Made by a program: the position numbers and the translations under genes. 64,000 bases of DNA from Neobacillus paridis (GTDB lineage Bacteria > Bacillota > Bacilli > Bacillales > Cytobacillaceae). Of this stretch, positions 55,467 through 64,000 are shown piece by piece. The notes below the pieces were generated by a model. The model searched no databases. It saw only the letters and a list, made by a program, of their open reading frames with translations, and was not told where the DNA came from. Position 1 is the first letter of the stretch. Every line of letters starts with the position of its first letter. The stretch spans positions 62,001-126,000 of the forward strand of contig NZ_JAESWB010000278.1 of the NCBI RefSeq assembly GCF_016765675.1, in the 5' to 3' direction.

Positions 55467-56561
55467 ATGAGATTTAAACAGCAATTATTAACATTGACCC
55501 CTTATCAGCCTGGAAAATCGATAGAGTCTGTAAAAAGGGAATATCATCTGGAACATATTGTTAAGCTGGCGTCAAATGAAAATCCATTTGGCTGCTCGCT
55601 GCAGGCGTTAGCTGCACTTCAACAAAGTGCCGCAAGCTTGGCGATTTATCCAGATGGGTATGCGACCTTGTTAAGAGAGAAGCTTGCAGCTTTCTTAAAT
55701 GTTTCCGAGGATGAGCTGATTTTTGGAAACGGGTCCGATAACCTTATTCAAATCATTTCCAGAGCGTTATTACATCCAGATGCAAGCACGATTATGTCTG
55801 AGCATACTTTCTCTCAATACAAACACAATGCGGTCATTGAGGGAGCGATTATTAAGGAAGTTCCTGCGATTCATGGTGAACATGATCTTGAGGCAATGCT
55901 TGCTGCAATTGATGAGAAGACCAATGTAATCTGGGTTTGCAGTCCAAACAACCCGACAGGTACATATATTTCAGAACAAAAATTAGTCAATTTCTTGGAT
56001 CGGATTCCGCCGCATATTCTTGTTGTTCTGGATGAAGCTTATCATGAATATGTTGTTGCTGAAGATTACTATGATTCCATCAGCTTAACGCGCAAATATG
56101 ATAATTTAATTGTTTTAAGAACATTTTCAAAAATTTACGGCCTAGCCGCTTTAAGGGTTGGATATGGGGTAGCCAATCCAGGCATTATAAAAGCACTTGA
56201 ACCAGCTCGCGAACCTTTCAATGTTAATGCTTTAGCTCAAATGGCGGCGGCGGCGTCAATTGCCGACCAGGATTTTGTCAAAACATGCAGAGAAAAGAAC
56301 CGACAAGGTCTTGCTCAATTTTATGAATTCTGTCACGAGCATAACCTGAAGTATTATCCATCGCAAACCAATTTTATTTTAATTGATTTCCAGATAGACG
56401 CTGACAAAATATTCCAATTTTTATTGGAAAGAGGATATATTGTCCGTTCTGGAAAAGCTCTTGGATTTCCGACTTCTGTCAGAATTACAGTTGGTTCAGC
56501 TGAACAGAACGACGGGCTGTTAAGGGTCCTGGAAGACTTTTTGGCTATTAGGAAAGCATAA
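55467..56561 (+). CDS. hisC: histidinol-phosphate/aromatic aminotransferase
   Basis: PLP aminotransferase for histidine synthesis which in Bacillus also makes tyrosine and phenylalanine. The 364 residues include KLASNENPFGCS, IFGNGSDNLIQIISRALLHP, WVCSPNNPTGTYIS, VVLDEAYHEY and the PLP-lysine stretch LRTFSKIYGLAALRVGYG. GGAGTGGGAT precedes the ATG. Followed by a leader with two hairpins and then tyrA. Confidence 0.95.
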   Translation: MRFKQQLLTLTPYQPGKSIESVKREYHLEHIVKLASNENPFGCSLQALAALQQSAASLAIYPDGYATLLREKLAAFLNVSEDELIFGNGSDNLIQIISRALLHPDASTIMSEHTFSQYKHNAVIEGAIIKEVPAIHGEHDLEAMLAAIDEKTNVIWVCSPNNPTGTYISEQKLVNFLDRIPPHILVVLDEAYHEYVVAEDYYDSISLTRKYDNLIVLRTFSKIYGLAALRVGYGVANPGIIKALEPAREPFNVNALAQMAAAASIADQDFVKTCREKNRQGLAQFYEFCHEHNLKYYPSQTNFILIDFQIDADKIFQFLLERGYIVRSGKALGFPTSVRITVGSAEQNDGLLRVLEDFLAIRKA

Positions 56562-56621
56562 AATTTTTTCGAATTTTTTACTTTCCTATGTCGCATTCAT
56601 TTCAACTGCGTCTCCTGAACG

Positions 56622-56724
56622 GTCCTTAAGGACTCGCCAGTCGGCGAGTTTTCATTAGAAAGTAGACAAGTAGGAAGCTGTAGCGGCGATCCTGCGTTGA
56701 AGCGGAATAGATCCGCTTTTCTTT
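56622..56724 (+). promoter_or_regulatory. two terminator-like hairpins in the hisC-tyrA leader
   Basis: ACTCGCC (56632-56638) pairs with GGCGAGT (56643-56649), followed by TTTTC. AAGCGGA (56700-56706) pairs with TCCGCTT (56712-56718), followed by TTCTTTTAGG, just before the tyrA ribosome-binding site. AGCGG at 56682-56686 could instead pair with CCGCT of the second stem. The palindrome GTCCTTAAGGAC lies at 56622-56633. The first may end hisC transcripts; the second may be an attenuator. No T-box consensus is present. Confidence 0.5.
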
Positions 56725-56739
56725 TAGGGGGAATTAAAC

Positions 56740-57846
56740 TTGAATGGCCGGGTATTTATCATTGGCTTAGGATTAATTGGCGGTTCATTAGCACTTTGCA
56801 TTAAAAAAGCACATCAAGATGTGACCATTATAGGCTTTGATATTAATAGAGAACAGGCGAGGCTTGCCAAAATGTTGGGGGTGATCGATGAGGCAGCGGA
56901 AAACATCCCAGATGGGGCTCTTGACGCTGATCTCATTATCGTATCCGCCCCTGTTAACGATACAAAATCGATTATTCAGGCTTTGGCAAATTTAGCGTTA
57001 AAGCCTAATGTGATCGTAACGGATACAGGAAGTACGAAAAGAACAATTGTTGAAACAGCAATAAATTTAAAGGAAAAAGGGATTACTTTTATTGGCGGAC
57101 ATCCAATGGCGGGCTCCCATAAAAGCGGTGTATCGGCTGCAAAAGAAATCCTATTTGAAAATGCCTTTTACCTCTTGACACCTGATGAAAATACTCCTGC
57201 GTCAAAGGTTGAGGAACTAAAAAAATGGCTCAGGGGCACCAATGCCAAGTTTTTAACGGTGACACCCCATAACCATGATTATGTAACCGGGATTGTCAGT
57301 CATTTTCCGCATATTATTGCAGCTTCCATTGTTCGCCAAACCGAAAAATTATCGGAAAAAGAGCAGTTGATCCCACGTCTTGCTGCTGGCGGATTTAGAG
57401 ATATTACCCGGATTGCTTCCAGCAGCCCAAAAATGTGGAAGGATATTTTGCTGCAAAATCGTGAGGTTTTAATTGAGCTGCTTAATCGGTGGCAGGACGA
57501 AATGAACACAGTAAAAGAACTGCTTGAATCAGGAAAAGGCAAAGAGATATATGAATATTTTTCCCTAGCGAAGCAATTTCGTGATGGTCTGCCGCAAAAG
57601 GAAAAAGGGGCTATTCCGTCTTTTTACGATTTATTTGTTGATGTCCCCGATTATCCCGGGGTTGTAGCAGAGGTTATTGGTTATTTGGCACGGGAAAAGA
57701 TTAGCATTACCAATATCCGTATCCTTGAAACACGTGAAGATATTATTGGTGTCCTTGTTATCAGTTTTCAAACAGAAGAGGACCGTGAACGGGCGGAAAA
57801 GTGCATCCTTTCCTATACCAGCTTTAGTACATCTTATGGGCTCTAA
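56740..57846 (+). CDS. tyrA: prephenate dehydrogenase
   Basis: Oxidative decarboxylation of prephenate for tyrosine synthesis. The 368 residues have the NAD motif IIGLGLIGGSLALCIKKAHQ (about 6-25), VTDTGSTKRTIVE, FIGGHPMAGSHKSGVSAAKE with the catalytic His, HFPHIIAASIV, and GGFRDITRIASSSPKMWKDI. The last 75 residues (VDVPDYPGVVAEVIGYLARE, ISITNIRILETREDIIGVLV) form an ACT domain, likely for tyrosine feedback. The start is TTG 56740 behind AGGGGG at eight bases. Confidence 0.95.
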   Translation: MNGRVFIIGLGLIGGSLALCIKKAHQDVTIIGFDINREQARLAKMLGVIDEAAENIPDGALDADLIIVSAPVNDTKSIIQALANLALKPNVIVTDTGSTKRTIVETAINLKEKGITFIGGHPMAGSHKSGVSAAKEILFENAFYLLTPDENTPASKVEELKKWLRGTNAKFLTVTPHNHDYVTGIVSHFPHIIAASIVRQTEKLSEKEQLIPRLAAGGFRDITRIASSSPKMWKDILLQNREVLIELLNRWQDEMNTVKELLESGKGKEIYEYFSLAKQFRDGLPQKEKGAIPSFYDLFVDVPDYPGVVAEVIGYLAREKISITNIRILETREDIIGVLVISFQTEEDRERAEKCILSYTSFSTSYGL

Positions 57847-57869
57847 AATGATTGTAAAAAGGTGATAAA

Positions 57870-59159
57870 ATGGCTTCAGTTAAATTAAAGACGAATATAA
57901 ATAGGTTGAATGGAAAGATTGAGATACCTGGAGATAAATCGATTTCCCATCGTTCGGTTATGTTTGGGGCCATCGCCCATGGCGAAACGACGGTGACCAA
58001 TTTTCTCCCTGGGGAAGATTGTTTAAGTACGATTTCCTGCTTTAGAAAGCTCGGGGTGAGGATTGTGGAGGAAAATGGCCGGCTTCGCATCTTTGGGAAA
58101 GGCTTTGAAGGATTATCGGAACCAAGTGAAGTATTGGATGTTGGCAATTCCGGAACCACCATTCGATTACTGATGGGGATTTTGGCAGGAAGACCCTTTT
58201 TCTCAACCCTTGCTGGCGACCAATCCATCGCCAGAAGACCAATGACGAGAGTAACCGGACCATTAAAGCAAATGGGGGCGGTAATTGATGGAAGGAAGGA
58301 CGGGGACTATACGCCAATAGCAATCCGCGGCGGTAATTTGAAGTCGATCCATTATCAGCTTCCTGTCGCCAGTGCCCAAGTCAAATCGGCTTTAATTTTG
58401 GCGGGGCTACAGGCTGAAGGGACTACGACCATTCAAGAACCTGCTGAAACAAGGGATCATACGGAAAGAATGATTCGTCAGTTCGGTGGTGAAATTCAAA
58501 CAGACCAACGACTGATTACCGTCAAAGGAGGCCAACGCCTCAGAGCGGCAGAGGTTCATGTACCCGGAGATATCTCTTCGGCTGCTTTTTTCCTTGTGGC
58601 CGGGGCTGTGATTCCGGAGAGTGAAATTGTCTTAAAAAATGTCGGATTAAACCCAACAAGAACTGGTATCTTCGAGGTGCTGGAAAAAATGGGGGCAAAT
58701 GTTCAAATTATATCAAATGATCCTGACTCCTTTGAACCCTCTGGTGATATAGTGGTTAAATCATCAAATTTGACCGGAACGATAATTGAAGGTGACTTAA
58801 TTCCGAAACTTATTGACGAAATTCCCATCATCGCTCTTATGGCTACACAGGCTAAAGGAAAGACCATTATTAAAGATGCTGAAGAATTAAAGGTGAAAGA
58901 AACGAACCGAATTGACACTGTTGTCGAGGAACTGAGAAAATTGGGGGCCTCGATTGAAGCAACCGCAGATGGCATGATTATTTATGGACAAACTAAATTA
59001 ACCGGTGGAACGGTTTCCAGCCACGGTGATCACCGCATTGGGATGATGCTGGCCATTGCTGCTCTCGTATGTGACGGGGAGGTAATTTTGGAAAATCCGG
59101 AGTCTATCTCGGTATCGTATCCGAATTTCTTTCTTCATTTACATCATTTAATCCAATAA
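57870..59159 (+). CDS. aroA: 3-phosphoshikimate 1-carboxyvinyltransferase (EPSP synthase)
   Basis: Adds the enolpyruvyl group of PEP to shikimate 3-phosphate. The 429 residues have [20 protein letters not shown] (about 19-38), [19 protein letters not shown] (PEP site), [11 protein letters not shown]-like [40 protein letters not shown] and the C-terminal [19 protein letters not shown] and [27 protein letters not shown] precedes the ATG. Named aroE in older Bacillus usage. A terminator overlaps its end, closing hisC-tyrA-aroA. Confidence 0.96.
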   Translation: MASVKLKTNINRLNGKIEIPGDKSISHRSVMFGAIAHGETTVTNFLPGEDCLSTISCFRKLGVRIVEENGRLRIFGKGFEGLSEPSEVLDVGNSGTTIRLLMGILAGRPFFSTLAGDQSIARRPMTRVTGPLKQMGAVIDGRKDGDYTPIAIRGGNLKSIHYQLPVASAQVKSALILAGLQAEGTTTIQEPAETRDHTERMIRQFGGEIQTDQRLITVKGGQRLRAAEVHVPGDISSAAFFLVAGAVIPESEIVLKNVGLNPTRTGIFEVLEKMGANVQIISNDPDSFEPSGDIVVKSSNLTGTIIEGDLIPKLIDEIPIIALMATQAKGKTIIKDAEELKVKETNRIDTVVEELRKLGASIEATADGMIIYGQTKLTGGTVSSHGDHRIGMMLAIAALVCDGEVILENPESISVSYPNFFLHLHHLIQ

Positions 59160-59188
59160 GAGCCGCAATGCGGCTTTTTCTTTTTAAA
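59160..59188 (+). terminator. terminator after aroA
   Basis: AGCCGC (59161-59166) pairs with GCGGCT (59170-59175), three-base loop, then TTTTCTTTTT. Confidence 0.85.
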
Positions 59189-59260
59189 AAAATCAGCTTC
59201 GTTGACATAGTTTTAGCCACTTCAGCATAGCTTGTCTTAAAAAGCAGAAAGGGTGGCAGG

Positions 59261-60160
59261 ATGGCGTATATCATTGAAAAGGCCAATATCCTTAAGAGTA
59301 AACAACTGAAAACACAATCATTGTTGGTGGATGATGATAAAATATCAGCCATTATCACTCGTCCAAAGCAATATCGAATGATTAGGATGAATCTGGAGCC
59401 ATTTATTATGACCCCATCTTTTGTTCTATTAAATTCAAACATTTCACCTCATGAATCCTTTCAAGTGCTAAAACAAACCATCATCGAGCAGTTCATCCAG
59501 AAGGGCTGCACAACATTATTTACTTATGTTACCGTTTCATTTGAAAATGAACTGCTTGACAAAGTGAATGAAATGAAATTAGCATTAATGAACAGTCCGA
59601 TCGACTATATCATCGCGGTAAAAATCCCATTAAGCCTCGTTACCCCTTCGTTTATTAGAAAATGTAAGCAAGAAAAAATCCCGGCATTTTTTATTGAAGT
59701 GGACGATTATTCGAAGTTGACCAAAGTTCCCTGGGGGTGGATCAGGGAGGCATTGTTTCCGTACAATTGCCCTTTTATTCCGATTATTTCTTCGGCTAAA
59801 AAGAAGGAAGCAAGGGCCTTGTTGTCGAATTGGAACAATATAATGATAAAAGAGAAAATCCCGGCACTTTATCAGGAAATACCGGAAAACAGGCCGATTT
59901 CAACAGTTGTCTTAAATAAGATTGGCTTTTACCCACAAAGATCCAGCTTAATGAATGGAACCGAGTTAAGCTATAATTTATATATGAAAACAAGGGAAAT
60001 CAAGAATGTTGATGAAGAGGAATTATTTTTTTATCATGGTGATAGACTTGTCATAACTGTACACAAGGGAAAAATTGTCCGTTGTTTAAAGGATGTTCGA
60101 TATAAACCAGGGTATGGCGAACATATTATGATGCGAACTCCAGCTTTTTTTTCTTTGTAA
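59261..60160 (+). CDS. amidohydrolase-like protein without metal ligands
   Basis: A 299-residue soluble protein. Its first about 60 residues read like the start of an amidohydrolase: YIIEKANILKSKQLKTQSLL, then VDDDKISAII and FIMTPSFVLLNSNI, the sheet that normally leads into D-x-H-x-H. Here that place has NSNISPHES, and the later His, His and Asp ligands are not visible. The C-terminus closes like a small beta domain (VITVHKGKIVRCLKDVRYKP). So it looks like a degenerate amidohydrolase fold, presumably non-catalytic or repurposed. AGAAAGGGTGG precedes the ATG. Immediately upstream of ypiA (25 bases), probably cotranscribed. I do not recall it at this place in B. subtilis. Confidence 0.7.
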   Translation: MAYIIEKANILKSKQLKTQSLLVDDDKISAIITRPKQYRMIRMNLEPFIMTPSFVLLNSNISPHESFQVLKQTIIEQFIQKGCTTLFTYVTVSFENELLDKVNEMKLALMNSPIDYIIAVKIPLSLVTPSFIRKCKQEKIPAFFIEVDDYSKLTKVPWGWIREALFPYNCPFIPIISSAKKKEARALLSNWNNIMIKEKIPALYQEIPENRPISTVVLNKIGFYPQRSSLMNGTELSYNLYMKTREIKNVDEEELFFYHGDRLVITVHKGKIVRCLKDVRYKPGYGEHIMMRTPAFFSL

Positions 60161-60185
60161 ATTTAGATAAAGAGGTAAACTAACT

Positions 60186-61451
60186 ATGGATCGAGTCAAT
60201 AAAATTTTAAATTTATTAGAAACCGGCCAACATAAAGAAGCCCTTGCTGAATATAATGATGTATTAAACAGCGGCAGTCATGAAGAGAAATTTCTGCTTG
60301 CAGAAGAATTGTTTCAGTACGGTTTCCTTGATGAAGCTAAGGGATTAATTGAGAAGTTGTTAACGGTATTCCCAGAGGAGGGGGAGCTCCTTATCTTATT
60401 AGCTGAGATTTTAGTCGAAGCAGGAGAAGAAGAGGAGGCCATTCTTGTTCTGGAAAAAATTTCAACGCAAGACGCTAATTTCGGACAATCATTATTAATT
60501 TTAGCCGATCTTTACCAAATGGAGGGTCTTTACGAGGTTTCCGAAAATAAGCTATTACAGGCAAAAGAATTATTACCTGATGAAATCATTATTGATTTTG
60601 CCCTGGCTGAGCTATACGGGGAACAAGGTGAAATCCTTAAGGCATTAAACGCTTATGAGACCGTATTAAAAGAAACAAACGAGCTTGCGGGGATCAATCT
60701 TAACAGTCGGATTGCAGAGCTGTTGAGTGCTTCAGGAAAGTTTGAAGAGGCATTAACTTATTATGATCAGGCATTAAATGATAAGTTGGAACTGAATACC
60801 TTGTTCGGCTATGCTTTTACGGCATTGCAGGCCGGCTATAATCGGACGGCAATCGAGAAGTTCGAAGAGCTTAAGGAGCTTGATCCTGAGTATCATTCAC
60901 TGTATTTACCCCTGGCATCAGCCTATGAGCGGGAAGAGGAACTTGAAAATAGTTTAAAAACCATTCAAGAGGGAACCAAGCAGGACGAATTTAATAAAGA
61001 ATTATTTTTTCAAGGCGGGAAGATTGCATTAAAATTAGGTAAGGAAGTGGAAGCGGAAATGTATTTCCGTGAATCGCTTGGCCTAGACCCGGGATTTATC
61101 GAAGCAGCTTTAACATTAAATAAGCTTTTTCTTAAACAGGAGAGATATGAGGAGATTGTCCAATTAATTTCGGAACTTGGCTTAATGGAAGAAGACGAAC
61201 CGCAGCTTTTATGGGACTCCGCCTTGGCATACGAAGGATTAGAGGATTATTCACAAGCATTAGACAAATATGAAAGTGCATATACTTATTTTAAGAATAA
61301 TGAAGCGTTTTTACTTGATTACGGATATTTTTTAATTGAGGAAGGAAAAAACGACCTTGCTGCCGAAATTTTTAGACAGCTAGTAAAGAAGGACCCGACT
61401 AATACGGAATATGTTGATGTACTCGAACGACTTACGGATAGAGAAGAATGA
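60186..61451 (+). CDS. ypiA: YpiA, tetratricopeptide repeat protein
   Basis: A 421-residue helical protein built almost wholly of TPR-like repeats of about 34 residues, for example [40 protein letters not shown] and [20 protein letters not shown], with the A/G and Y spacing of TPR helices. Such scaffolds mediate protein contacts; partners are unknown. Strongly acidic. It overlaps the ypiB frame, with ypiB's likely start 29 bases after its stop. Same neighbours as B. subtilis ypiA. Confidence 0.88.
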   Translation: MDRVNKILNLLETGQHKEALAEYNDVLNSGSHEEKFLLAEELFQYGFLDEAKGLIEKLLTVFPEEGELLILLAEILVEAGEEEEAILVLEKISTQDANFGQSLLILADLYQMEGLYEVSENKLLQAKELLPDEIIIDFALAELYGEQGEILKALNAYETVLKETNELAGINLNSRIAELLSASGKFEEALTYYDQALNDKLELNTLFGYAFTALQAGYNRTAIEKFEELKELDPEYHSLYLPLASAYEREEELENSLKTIQEGTKQDEFNKELFFQGGKIALKLGKEVEAEMYFRESLGLDPGFIEAALTLNKLFLKQERYEEIVQLISELGLMEEDEPQLLWDSALAYEGLEDYSQALDKYESAYTYFKNNEAFLLDYGYFLIEEGKNDLAAEIFRQLVKKDPTNTEYVDVLERLTDREE

Positions 61452-61480
61452 TGTTGAATATGCAGAGGAGGGAAATGCCG

Positions 61481-62029
61481 ATGACAACCCCTGTTTCTGT
61501 CAACGAGAAGAAAGATTTTATTCGCTGGTTTCTAAATCATTACCAATTAAAGAGAAGAGAATGTGTCTGGATTCTCAATTATTTAATGAGTCATGATCAG
61601 CTGATGGAAAAGGTTCATTTTGTGGAGCAGGCACAATATTGTCCCCGCGGCCTGATAATGTCAACACATTGTGTCGATAAGGTGCCATTTCGTTTTTACA
61701 AAGAAAATGTAATGACCACAGATGCGGAGAAATCTTTTCATGATATCCGGTTAAATCGGGATGAAGATATTTACATTCAGTTAAATTTTCATGCCTCTAA
61801 CCAGGCCCATCAGTATGTAGCAGTGCTTGAGGAAAATCCATATGTTCCAAAACATTTGCAAGTAAATGAGAAGGACGGCAAGGCTGCTGAACAAATGTTA
61901 GAAAAGAGCATTGAACGGTTCCAGCGGGAAAAGCTGCTGCAATTAATTGATGAGGCTCTTGACCGTCAAGACCGCGAAGCCTTTCAAACTTTAACAGATA
62001 GATTAAAAAGATTACCACGGTCAGAATAG
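61481..62029 (+). CDS. ypiB: YpiB, UPF0302 family protein
   Basis: A 182-residue protein with the conserved blocks [40 protein letters not shown] and [20 protein letters not shown], then [16 protein letters not shown]-type sequence, matching UPF0302/YpiB. The C-terminal helix ([20 protein letters not shown]) resembles the IDEAL domain that regulates partner proteins in Bacillus. ATG 61481 is chosen from GAGGAGGG eight bases upstream; ATG 61475 and 61448 are in frame. Function unknown. Confidence 0.88.
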   Translation: MTTPVSVNEKKDFIRWFLNHYQLKRRECVWILNYLMSHDQLMEKVHFVEQAQYCPRGLIMSTHCVDKVPFRFYKENVMTTDAEKSFHDIRLNRDEDIYIQLNFHASNQAHQYVAVLEENPYVPKHLQVNEKDGKAAEQMLEKSIERFQREKLLQLIDEALDRQDREAFQTLTDRLKRLPRSE

Positions 62030-62030
62030 A

Positions 62031-62066
62031 AGGAAGTTTGCATTAAGCAGACTTTCTTTTTTCATT
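62031..62066 (+). terminator. terminator after ypiB
   Basis: GAAGTTTGC (62033-62041) pairs with GCAGACTTT (62047-62055) with two G-U pairs, then CTTTTTTC. Confidence 0.7.
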
Positions 62067-62142
62067 TTATGTTACAATTTGTTTAAATGTTTGAGGATTA
62101 ATGGTACGATTGGGGTATTGAAGAAAAAGGTTGGTGTAAAAA

Positions 62143-62607
62143 ATGAAATGGATATCTCAAGATGTTGAAACATACTTAACTGCCAAAGAGTATGTGGATA
62201 CCGCTGTAGTGCCTTTATACCCGGTTTCGCTTGGGGAAGGGATGAAGCAATCAGCTGCTGCAGTAGAGTTTATCACATTATTAACTGCTTATTTAGAAAA
62301 ACAATTTACCGGTAGAATTTTGTTGTTTCCGCCTTTTACATACCTTGATAGTGAACAATGGGATAACATTCTGTCAGATATACATAAATGGGAAGATAGT
62401 ATAGTTGCCAGCGGCTTCAAACATATTTTCTATGTCACTTCCGATCTTGAATGGCGAAGCCGGGAGGATGAGTTAAATGGTACGCTCATTTGGCTTCCGT
62501 CGATCCCGCTGGAGCATATGAATGATTCACAGAAATTAACGATGATTGATAGTCAAGTAAAACAAATCATAACGATTTTTACCCAAAAGTGGCATAAAAA
62601 TGATTAA
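62143..62607 (+). CDS. ypiF: YpiF, DUF2487 family protein
   Basis: A 154-residue soluble protein: MKWISQDVETYLTAKEYVDT, then VVPLYPVSLGEGMKQSAAAV and LLFPPFTYLDSEQWDN. This matches the DUF2487 family (B. subtilis YpiF), found directly before the qcr operon in Bacillus. AAAAAGGTTGG precedes the ATG. No catalytic motif is visible. Function unknown; conserved linkage with qcrABC is suggestive only. Confidence 0.85.
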   Translation: MKWISQDVETYLTAKEYVDTAVVPLYPVSLGEGMKQSAAAVEFITLLTAYLEKQFTGRILLFPPFTYLDSEQWDNILSDIHKWEDSIVASGFKHIFYVTSDLEWRSREDELNGTLIWLPSIPLEHMNDSQKLTMIDSQVKQIITIFTQKWHKND

Positions 62608-62644
62608 AACGTTGTATATTAAAATTTTTTAAAATAGTATGATA

Positions 62645-62673
62645 TTGACCTTGTTGAAAGATTGATATATCAT
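62645..62673 (+). promoter_or_regulatory. SigA-type promoter of qcrABC
   Basis: TTGACC (62645-62650), 17 bases, TATCAT (62668-62673), about 74 bases before qcrA. In B. subtilis qcr is also under AbrB and other control; no such site is identified here. Confidence 0.6.
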
Positions 62674-62746
62674 TGTTATGTCCTAGTTTTACAAGTGTAT
62701 AAAATTAGTCCGTGGACTTAACTTCATGAATGGAGGGGGGATAAGC

Positions 62747-63253
62747 ATGAGTAAAGATCGCGTTTCAAGACGTCAGTTCTTGAGTTACACTCTAACGGGT
62801 GTAGGCGGATTTATGGCGGCAGGGATTTTAATGCCAATGGTTAGATTTGCTGTTGATCCTGTATTAAAAGCAGAAGCAGCGGGGGAGTTTGTTGCAACCA
62901 AACAAAAGGTAGCTGATTTAACTAATGAACCGGTTCGCGTTGACTTTACCTATAAGCAGAAAGATGCATGGTACGAGTCAGACGTAACAGAATCTGCTTG
63001 GGTTTACAAGGATGATGCAGGAAAAATTATCGCGTTGTCGCCAGTTTGTAAACATTTGGGATGTACAGTTAACTGGGGGTCTGATAAGGCACATCCGGAT
63101 CAATTCTTCTGTCCATGTCACTATGGACGTTACACAAAAGATGGTACCAACGTTCCAGGTACACCGCCTTTGGCTCCATTGGACGTGTACCCATTTAAAG
63201 AAAAAGACGGTTATCTTTATTTAGGAAAAGCTAAACCACGGAAGGAGGCGTAA
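62747..63253 (+). CDS. qcrA: menaquinol:cytochrome c reductase iron-sulfur subunit
   Basis: Rieske protein of the b6c-type complex. The 168 residues begin with a twin-arginine signal anchor (SRRQFLSYTLTGVGGFMAAG), indicating Tat export. The [2Fe-2S] ligands lie in VCKHLGCTVNW (C-x-H) and FCPCHYGRYTKDG (C-x2-H), with the extra Cys pair that forms the stabilising disulfide. GGAGGGGGG precedes ATG 62747. First gene of qcrABC. Confidence 0.97.
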   Translation: MSKDRVSRRQFLSYTLTGVGGFMAAGILMPMVRFAVDPVLKAEAAGEFVATKQKVADLTNEPVRVDFTYKQKDAWYESDVTESAWVYKDDAGKIIALSPVCKHLGCTVNWGSDKAHPDQFFCPCHYGRYTKDGTNVPGTPPLAPLDVYPFKEKDGYLYLGKAKPRKEA

Positions 63254-63256
63254 TCA

Positions 63257-63931
63257 TTGTTAAACAAACTTTACGATTGGGTAGATGAGCGTTTAGATAT
63301 TACGCCTTTGTGGCGCGATATCGCGGATCATGAAGTACCAGAGCATGTTAACCCGGCGCACCATTTTTCCGCGTTTGTATATTGCTTTGGTGGAATGACA
63401 TTCTTTGTCACGGTAATTCAGATTCTTTCCGGAATGTTTTTAACGATGTACTATGTACCGGATATTAAAAACGCCTGGGAATCCGTTTATTATCTGCAAA
63501 ATGAAGTTGCATTTGGAAAAATCGTACGCGGAATGCATCACTGGGGAGCAAGTTTAGTACTTGTAATGATGTTTTTACATACACTGCGCGTATTCTTCCA
63601 AGGTGCTTATAAAAAGCCTCGTGAATTAAACTGGATTGTCGGAGTATTAATTTTCTTTGTTATGCTTGGATTAGGTTTTACTGGATATCTGCTGCCTTGG
63701 GATATGAAAGCGCTGTTTGCAACGAAAGTAGGCTTACAGATTGCTGAGTCCACTCCGTTCATTGGTTCGTACGTGAAAGTACTGCTAGCCGGTCATGAAC
63801 ATATTGTCGGGGCACAGACGTTAACCCGTTTCTTTGCGATTCACGTATTCTTCTTACCGGCAGTGTTGTTTGGATTGCTCGCAGCACACTTTATCATGAT
63901 TCGGAAACAAGGTATTTCCGGACCACTATGA
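63257..63931 (+). CDS. qcrB: menaquinol:cytochrome c reductase cytochrome b subunit
   Basis: A 224-residue cytochrome b6-type subunit with four membrane helices. Haem-ligating histidines are in MHHWGASLVLVMMFLHTLRV and, on the last helix, in FAIHVFFLPAVLFGLLAAHF. A Cys in FVYCFGGMTF occupies the place that covalently binds an extra haem c in b6-type proteins. Quinol oxidation by this subunit links to the menaquinone genes at 49.5-52.1 kb. The start is TTG 63257 behind GAAGGAGG, three bases after qcrA. Confidence 0.96.
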   Translation: MLNKLYDWVDERLDITPLWRDIADHEVPEHVNPAHHFSAFVYCFGGMTFFVTVIQILSGMFLTMYYVPDIKNAWESVYYLQNEVAFGKIVRGMHHWGASLVLVMMFLHTLRVFFQGAYKKPRELNWIVGVLIFFVMLGLGFTGYLLPWDMKALFATKVGLQIAESTPFIGSYVKVLLAGHEHIVGAQTLTRFFAIHVFFLPAVLFGLLAAHFIMIRKQGISGPL

Positions 63932-63995
63932 TTCTTTTTAGACAGTAAATTAGTGATTTTTTCTAATTTTTATAGAAAAAGGAGGGGATTGCTCG

Positions 63996-64000
63996 ATGCA
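63996..64000 (+). CDS. qcrC: start of qcrC, truncated by window edge
   Basis: Only the ATG and two further bases are in the window, preceded by AAGGAGGGG at eight-base spacing. Identity as the cytochrome c/b subunit is inferred from the operon order qcrA-qcrB-qcrC. Confidence 0.5.

Noticed and set aside
55435-55475. GAG/TAG triplets before hisC as a TRAP site
   Set aside because: Only four triplets with spacings of five, five and two bases; TRAP sites need many repeats spaced two to three bases.
56562-56739. T-box riboswitch before tyrA
   Set aside because: The conserved AGGGTGGNACCGCG-type antiterminator sequence and specifier loop are absent.

Overview
The window is one contiguous stretch of low-GC Gram-positive chromosome from an endospore-forming member of the Bacillaceae. 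The evidence is gene content and order: ypuA, ribT, ypuF, scpAB, dacB-spmAB, rluB-resABCDE, sigX-rsiX, ribU, fer, ypbB-recQ-ypbDEF, ypbG-mecB-gudB, ypdA, prsW, sleB-ypeB, cmk, a ribosomal S1-like gene, fni, der-gpsA, spoIVA, hbs, folE-mtrB, hepS-menG-hepT, ndk, aro genes, hisC-tyrA-aroA, ypiABF and qcrAB. This follows the order I recall for Bacillus subtilis, but sequence differences and local gains and losses show it is another species or genus. I see no rRNA, tRNA, CRISPR array, insertion sequence or prophage.

Layout. 1-2.7 kb: minus-strand YpuA, YpuF and a tiny YjcZ-type protein, plus ribT. 2.7-8 kb: ScpAB condensin subunits, an unrecognised 141-aa protein, an Fe/Mn superoxide dismutase, and the sporulation operon dacB-spmA-spmB behind a good SigE-type promoter. 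8.1-11.6 kb: a large secreted subtilisin-family protease that looks like a local insertion. 11.8-18.7 kb: rluB, cytochrome c maturation genes resABC and the ResDE two-component system. 18.9-20.6 kb: ECF sigma factor SigX and its anti-sigma factor, with a SigX-type promoter in front. 20.8-22.9 kb: a secreted M23/LysM protein, an FMN riboswitch with ribU, and ferredoxin. 23.1-30.7 kb: ypbB/recQ group, the inserted cotJABC spore-coat operon and a CBS-ACT protein, then a phosphoesterase and MecB. 31-37.5 kb: glutamate dehydrogenase, YpdA, asparaginase, PrsW and the germination pair SleB/YpeB. 37.6-44.7 kb: cmk, plsC, S1-like protein, fni, yphA, der, gpsA. 45-49.4 kb: YphE, YphF, SpoIVA, HU, FolE and TRAP. 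49.5-52.6 kb: menaquinone side-chain synthesis and ndk. 52.8-59.2 kb: shikimate, chorismate and aromatic amino acid genes. 59.3-64 kb: a degenerate amidohydrolase-like protein, ypiA/B/F and the start of the menaquinol:cytochrome c reductase operon.

Functional links: ResABC matures the c-type cytochromes used by the qcr complex at the far end; HepST and MenG make the menaquinone that QcrB oxidises; ResDE would sense the resulting redox state. DacB, SpmAB, CotJ, SpoIVA, SleB and YpeB form a sporulation and germination theme. PrsW and SigX/RsiX belong to the envelope-stress layer.

Most notable observations: a nested RNA-like structure in the leader of the tiny YjcZ-type gene; the inserted S8 protease with repeated beta-rich C-terminal modules; an amidohydrolase-like protein without visible metal ligands next to ypiA; absence of trpEDCFBA between aroH and hisC although TRAP is kept; absence of motI, cheR and seaA at their usual sites; and candidate PhoP, Fur and CcpA sites. 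Homology calls come from reading and memory, with no database search.
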